NCBI RefSeq assembly: GCF_030816895.1
Contig: NZ_JAUSYL010000001.1
Location: 1,798,001 to 1,862,000 of the forward strand
Source of the DNA: Clavibacter sp. B3I6
GTDB lineage: Bacteria > Actinomycetota > Actinomycetes > Actinomycetales > Microbacteriaceae
DNA: 64,000 nt
Direction of reading: 5' to 3'
In this document: in pieces, positions 60,546 through 64,000 of the stretch
Numbering within the stretch: the first letter of the stretch is position 1
Layout: every line of letters begins with the position of its first letter
The notes under the pieces: model-generated
What the model saw: the letters and a program-made list of their open reading frames with translations, nothing else
What the model was told of the DNA's origin: nothing
The model's database searches: none
Program-made: the position numbers and the translations under genes

Positions 60546-61442
60546 TCATCGCGTCTCCGCCCGGCCCGCGGGGTTCGTCCAGCCCCAGTCGACGCGCTCG
60601 TACCGGGGAGCGAGCCCGGCGCGGAGCAGGTTGTCCAGCGAGGGGCCGCGCTCGCCGGGCGCGGGCTTCCCGGTCTCCGCGACCACGCGGTGCACGCCCT
60701 GGAGCCGCGCGGCCCGCACCCGGATGCCGATGAGGGCCGTCTGCGCCCCGAGGCCCCGGTAGCCGGGCAGCGTCGCTGCGCCGAGGAGCGCGCCCACGCC
60801 GTCGACGATCGCGAGCGAGGCGCCCGCGACCAGGTCCGCGCCGACCCGGACGCCGAAGGCCTGGACGGTCCCGCGGCGCGCGGATGCGGCGGCGAGGGAC
60901 GGGAGGTGCTCCGTCGGCATGCCGAAGCCGCGGAACACGACGTCGGCCCACTCGTCGAGGTCGGCGGGTGCGACGGGGCCGACCTGGAGTCCGGGAGGCA
61001 CGTCGAGCGGGGCGTCGGCCGGCCCGGCGAGCTTGATCCAGGTGGAGTCCGCGGTGAGGCCGAACTCGGCGCGGATGTCGTCCCAGTCGGCGGGCAGCAG
61101 GGCGGGAGCGATCTGGATCGTGGCCGAGGGCGTCCCCGCGGCCACGTACGAGGCCACGACCTCGGCGATCACCGCGCGGTCGACCGGACGGTCGAAGCCG
61201 AGGGCCTTGCTCCAGTACGCGACGGGGTCGTGGCGCATCGACGTCGCGACGCCGCCGCCCGTCAACCGGACGGCCGCGGTGCCCAGGGCCGTCCTCGCGG
61301 GCTCCGGTGCGCCTCCGACCCAGTCGGAGAACCACGCCGCCTCCACGAGCTCGTTCCGGTACGCGTTCGAGGATCCGGGCCACGGCCGCGGAGGAGCTCC
61401 GCGGTCCGGGCGCGCCAGGGGGCGGGGGACGGTCATGGTCAT
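60546..61442 (-). CDS. Long GNAT acetyltransferase
   Basis: 298 residues from an ATG at 61442; a second ATG two codons later (61436) is as good. Residues about 1-120 (AYRNELVEAAWFSDWVGG, PVAYWSKALGFDRPV) form an N-terminal domain, and 150-290 a GNAT fold (GAATLPGYRGLGAQTALIGIRVRAARLQGVHRVVAETG is the acetyl-CoA motif, LDNLLRAGLAPRYERVDWGW the last strand). Twice normal length for a GNAT. Divergent from the ABC exporter genes. Confidence 0.85.
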   Translation of the reverse strand: MTMTVPRPLARPDRGAPPRPWPGSSNAYRNELVEAAWFSDWVGGAPEPARTALGTAAVRLTGGGVATSMRHDPVAYWSKALGFDRPVDRAVIAEVVASYVAAGTPSATIQIAPALLPADWDDIRAEFGLTADSTWIKLAGPADAPLDVPPGLQVGPVAPADLDEWADVVFRGFGMPTEHLPSLAAASARRGTVQAFGVRVGADLVAGASLAIVDGVGALLGAATLPGYRGLGAQTALIGIRVRAARLQGVHRVVAETGKPAPGERGPSLDNLLRAGLAPRYERVDWGWTNPAGRAETR

Positions 61443-61675
61443 CTGCTTCCGCGTCGGGTCGGCCGGACGGAGCGGGGAGGGCTCCGGGAGGACCGGGGCT
61501 GCCAGCGTAGGAACGGGCGCCATCCGCGGCATCCGTGCCAATGCGGAGATCCGGGCGCGGGCCGAGGATCCGGGCCCCGGGGACCGGTGCACGAGCACCG
61601 GGGTACCGCACCGGGGCGGGGAAGCGGTCCGGTCGTCCGACTCGGTGGGACCCCGTGCGTTCCTACGCTCGAGCC

Positions 61676-62620
61676 ATGATCCACGCAGAAGCACTCACCC
61701 GCCGTTACGGCGCCAAGAAGGCCGTCGACGACATCGGCTTCACCGTGAAGCCCGGTCTCGTGACCGGCTTCCTCGGCCCCAACGGCGCGGGCAAGTCCAC
61801 CACCATGCGCATGATCGTGGGTCTCGACCGTCCCACCCACGGCAGCGTCACCGTCAACGGGAAGGCCTACGCCGAGCACCGGGCACCCCTGCGCGAGGTG
61901 GGTGCGCTGCTCGACGCCAAGGCCATCCACACCGGCCGCAGCGCCTACGACCACCTCCTCGCGATGGGCGCCACCCACCGCATCGGCAAGGCGCGCGTCC
62001 GGGAGGTGATCGGCATGACCGGCCTCGAGTCCGTCGCCGGGAAGCGGGTCGGCGGCTTCTCCCTCGGCATGGGACAGCGCCTGGGCATCGCCGTCGCGCT
62101 CCTCGGCGATCCGGCGACGCTCATCCTCGACGAGCCGGTCAACGGCCTCGACCCCGACGGCGTCATGTGGGTGCGCCGACTCGCCCGCGAGCTCGCCGCC
62201 GAGGGCCGCACCATCTTCCTCTCCAGCCACCTGATGAGCGAGATGGCCCTGACCGCGGACCACCTCATCGTGCTCGGGCGCGGCCGCATCATCGCGGACG
62301 CCCCGGTCGCCGAGATCCTCGCGGCCTCCACGCGCACCGCGGTCCGGCTGCGCAGCCCGCACGCCGAGCAGCTCGCGCGGATCCTGCAGGGCCCGGACGT
62401 GACGGTCAGCGGCCTCGAGCCCGGGGTGCTGTCCGTGACCGGACTCAGCGCCACGGCCATCGGGGACATCGCCGGCGTCGCCGGGATCCACCTCCACGAG
62501 CTCACCCCCACCGGCGCGTCCCTCGAGGAGGCCTACATGGACCTCACCCGGGACGACGTCGAGTACCACGCCGGATCCGGCGCCGACACGCACGCCCCGA
62601 CCAGAGGACTGGACCGATGA
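61676..62620 (+). CDS. ABC exporter ATP-binding protein
   Basis: 314 residues. Walker A GPNGAGKST at 35-43, signature FSLGMGQRLGIAVALLGDP (SLGMxQR is typical of bacitracin-type resistance exporters), Walker B LILDEPVNGLDPDGV, His switch SSHLMSEM. A ~90-residue C-terminal extension follows. Pairs with the permease encoded next, overlapping its start by 4 nt. Likely a small-molecule or peptide exporter of the BcrA type. Confidence 0.92.
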   Translation: MIHAEALTRRYGAKKAVDDIGFTVKPGLVTGFLGPNGAGKSTTMRMIVGLDRPTHGSVTVNGKAYAEHRAPLREVGALLDAKAIHTGRSAYDHLLAMGATHRIGKARVREVIGMTGLESVAGKRVGGFSLGMGQRLGIAVALLGDPATLILDEPVNGLDPDGVMWVRRLARELAAEGRTIFLSSHLMSEMALTADHLIVLGRGRIIADAPVAEILAASTRTAVRLRSPHAEQLARILQGPDVTVSGLEPGVLSVTGLSATAIGDIAGVAGIHLHELTPTGASLEEAYMDLTRDDVEYHAGSGADTHAPTRGLDR

Positions 62621-63423
62621 CCGCCCTGACCGCCCCGCCCCGCCCGACCGTCGGCGCCGACCTGAGCGCCGCGGGCATCCTCCGCTCCGAGTGGATCAAG
62701 CTGCGCTCCGTCCGCTCCACGACCTGGCCGTTCGGCATCCTCGTCGCCGGCTCGGTCGGGATCGCGCTGCTGATGGCCCTGAGCCTGCGCCCCGACCTCG
62801 CACTGGACGCCGAGCAGCAGACCGCCGCCGCGCTCGACGTCGCCACGTTCAGCGTCTTCTTCGGGCAGCTGGTCATGGCGGTGGTCGGCGTGCTGGCGAT
62901 CAGCGGCGAGTACGGCACCGGCATGATCCGGTCCACCCTGACCGCCGTCCCGCACCGCGTGCCCGCCCTGCTGGCCAAGGCCGGCGTGCTCTTCGCCGCG
63001 TCGTTCGGCGTCGGCGCGATCACCCTGCTCGCGAGCTACCTGGTGACGCTGCCGATCCTCGCCTCCCGGGGGATCGCCGCGGACCTCTCCGACGGCACGT
63101 TCGTCCGCGACCTGCTGCTCGCCGCGCTCTACCTCGCCTGCACCAGCGTCTTCGCCCTCGGGATCGGCACGGTGCTGCGCTCCAGCACCGGGGCCACCAC
63201 CGTCACGCTCGGCATCATCCTCGTGCTGCCGGTCGTCGCGATCACCCTCTCGAACGTGGCGTGGATCGCCGCCGCGTCGCCGTACCTGTTCTCGAACGCG
63301 GGTCCGGCGATGTACGGCCCCGGCGGCGTGCTCGAGCCCTGGCAGTCCGGCCTGGTCCTCGCGGCGTGGACGGCCACGAGCCTCGGGCTCGGCGCCGCGC
63401 TCCTCGCCCGCCGCGACGCGTGA
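62617..63423 (+). CDS. ABC exporter permease (ABC-2-like)
   Basis: 268 residues with six helices. LRSEWIKLRSVRSTTWPFGILVAGSVGIALLMAL opens the ABC-2 fold, VVGVLAISGEYGTGMIRSTLTAVPHRVPALLAKAG is the characteristic EYGTG-(M/L)-RST loop that couples to the ATPase. Last gene of the two-gene export unit; followed by a strong hairpin. Confidence 0.9.
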   Translation: MTALTAPPRPTVGADLSAAGILRSEWIKLRSVRSTTWPFGILVAGSVGIALLMALSLRPDLALDAEQQTAAALDVATFSVFFGQLVMAVVGVLAISGEYGTGMIRSTLTAVPHRVPALLAKAGVLFAASFGVGAITLLASYLVTLPILASRGIAADLSDGTFVRDLLLAALYLACTSVFALGIGTVLRSSTGATTVTLGIILVLPVVAITLSNVAWIAAASPYLFSNAGPAMYGPGGVLEPWQSGLVLAAWTATSLGLGAALLARRDA

Positions 63424-63466
63424 CGACCTGATCGTCCCCTCGCGACGGGGCGTGATGCCCGATCCC

Positions 63467-63507
63467 GCACCGTGCACCCGGCAGCCCAGCTGCCGGGTGC
63501 ACGGTGC
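63467..63507. terminator. Perfect 18-bp bidirectional hairpin
   Basis: 63467-63484 pairs with 63490-63507 without mismatch around a 5-nt loop; lies between convergent genes and is followed 10 nt later by a C14 run. Confidence 0.75.
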
Positions 63508-63517
63508 GTGGTGCGTG

Positions 63518-63531
63518 CCCCCCCCCCCCCC
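63518..63531. repeat. C14 homopolymer
   Basis: Fourteen consecutive C from 63518 to 63531 in the intergenic space after the ABC operon terminator. Not within a gene. Slippage-prone; could also be an assembly or sequencing artefact. Confidence 0.9.
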
Positions 63532-63562
63532 GCGCGGGCGGCTGCTCCGTGCCCGCCCGCGT

Positions 63563-64000
63563 CTATTCCGTCATGTCGAGGTAGGAGACCTCGCTGGTGG
63601 TGCCGTCCCGCATGTGCAGCGTGAGCACCGCGCCGAGCGTCGAGCGGTCGGTGAAGTCGTCCCCGTCCCACGCGGCCAGGTAGCAGCCCGCGTCGAGGTT
63701 CACGCTGGCCTCGATCTCCTGGCCGGCGTCCGTGGTGACGGTGACAGCCGAGACATCGGCTCCGATGCGGCCGCCCATGTAGGCGACCCCGTCGACGTCG
63801 CGGCCCGAGGAGTTCCCCGCGGTCAGCACCGTGGCGCCGTCGGGCCGCGGCGATGCGATCCCGGTGATGCTCGACCAGTTCGCATCGGGATCGCTTCCGT
63901 CGAAGCTGGCCCCGGAGTACACGGTCCCGTCCTTGGTGCCGAGCAGGATCTGCGTCGTGCCGACGCTCGCCTCCGCGAGGATCGTCCGACCCGACGGGGT
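63563..64000 (-). CDS. C-terminal part of a hypothetical extracytoplasmic protein
   Basis: The frame is open to the right window edge, so the N-terminus is missing. Visible 145 residues are beta-rich and acidic: RTILAEASVGTTQILLGTKDGTVYSG, VAYMGGRIGADVSAVTVTTDAGQEIEASVNLDAGCYLAAWDGDD, LTLHMRDGTTSEVSYLDMTE. The alternating hydrophobic/polar pattern with Gly turns suggests an Ig-like beta-sandwich; the GCYLAAWDG stretch resembles closing strands seen in secreted actinobacterial proteins. No signal or membrane segment visible in this part. Family not recognised. Confidence 0.55.
   Translation of the reverse strand, partial: TPSGRTILAEASVGTTQILLGTKDGTVYSGASFDGSDPDANWSSITGIASPRPDGATVLTAGNSSGRDVDGVAYMGGRIGADVSAVTVTTDAGQEIEASVNLDAGCYLAAWDGDDFTDRSTLGAVLTLHMRDGTTSEVSYLDMTE

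Noticed and set aside
1..64000. CRISPR arrays, IS elements, prophage or complete tRNA/rRNA genes
   Set aside because: No regularly spaced repeats, no transposase or integrase frames and no full tRNA fold were found on reading both strands; a tool search could still find divergent ones.

Overview
This 64-kb window is very GC-rich with strong third-position G/C bias, densely packed, and full of short overlaps (ATGA, TGATG) between co-directional genes. Gene content (many TetR, MarR and LacI regulators, DUF6421, phosphoketolase, a two-permease galactofuranose-type ABC importer, CYP152 P450, Csp-type copper storage protein) points to an actinobacterium of the family Microbacteriaceae, most like Clavibacter or a close relative. 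That assignment is inference: there is no rRNA gene, and no complete tRNA, prophage, IS element, integrase or CRISPR array that I can see. It reads as chromosomal housekeeping and accessory sequence.

Layout. 0-7 kb: end of a GH114-like secreted hydrolase, a membrane protein, a 56-nt tRNA-like minihelix in an intergenic gap, GrpB-family protein, epimerase, AEC carrier, and a divergent SDR/TetR pair with palindromic operators. 7-12.5 kb: a TetR-MFS efflux operon, a secreted Cys-rich bacteriocin-like protein with a small two-helix membrane partner, and a hydrolase-TetR operon. 12.5-25 kb: tandem GNAT, DUF6421-SDR couplet, DUF418, a NarL-type two-component system, small metabolic genes, and an MFS-MarR drug efflux operon. 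25-33 kb: pentapeptide protein, VOC proteins, a secreted SASA-type esterase with Ig-like repeats, phosphoketolase, copper storage protein and CYP152 peroxygenase. 33-36 kb: a decayed stretch (frameshifted YCII gene, P450 tail fragment), manganese catalase and a formate/nitrite-type channel. 36.5-44.5 kb: LacI-regulated sugar import operon, matching YtfQ-YtfR-YtfT-YjfF of E. coli, plus an extra ATPase. 44.5-52 kb: MerR, epoxide hydrolase, phosphotransferase, OhrR-Ohr-DoxX peroxide operon, lipoprotein, and an SDR carrying a four-fold 18-bp repeat in its nucleotide loop. 52-64 kb: duplicated hydrolases (one frameshifted) with a TetR and two matching operators, a frameshifted GMC oxidoreductase next to a flavin monooxygenase, a large LuxR-type ATPase regulator, a GNAT and an ABC exporter.

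Themes: a recurring design of a small efflux or hydrolase gene next to its own TetR/MarR repressor with readable operators; oxidative-stress functions (Ohr, Mn catalase, H2O2-type P450, copper storage); and at least four broken reading frames, which are either true decay or sequencing errors. The least explained items are the tRNA-like minihelix near 1.4 kb, the Cys-rich secreted peptide at 9.9 kb and the repeat expansion inside the SDR at 52 kb.
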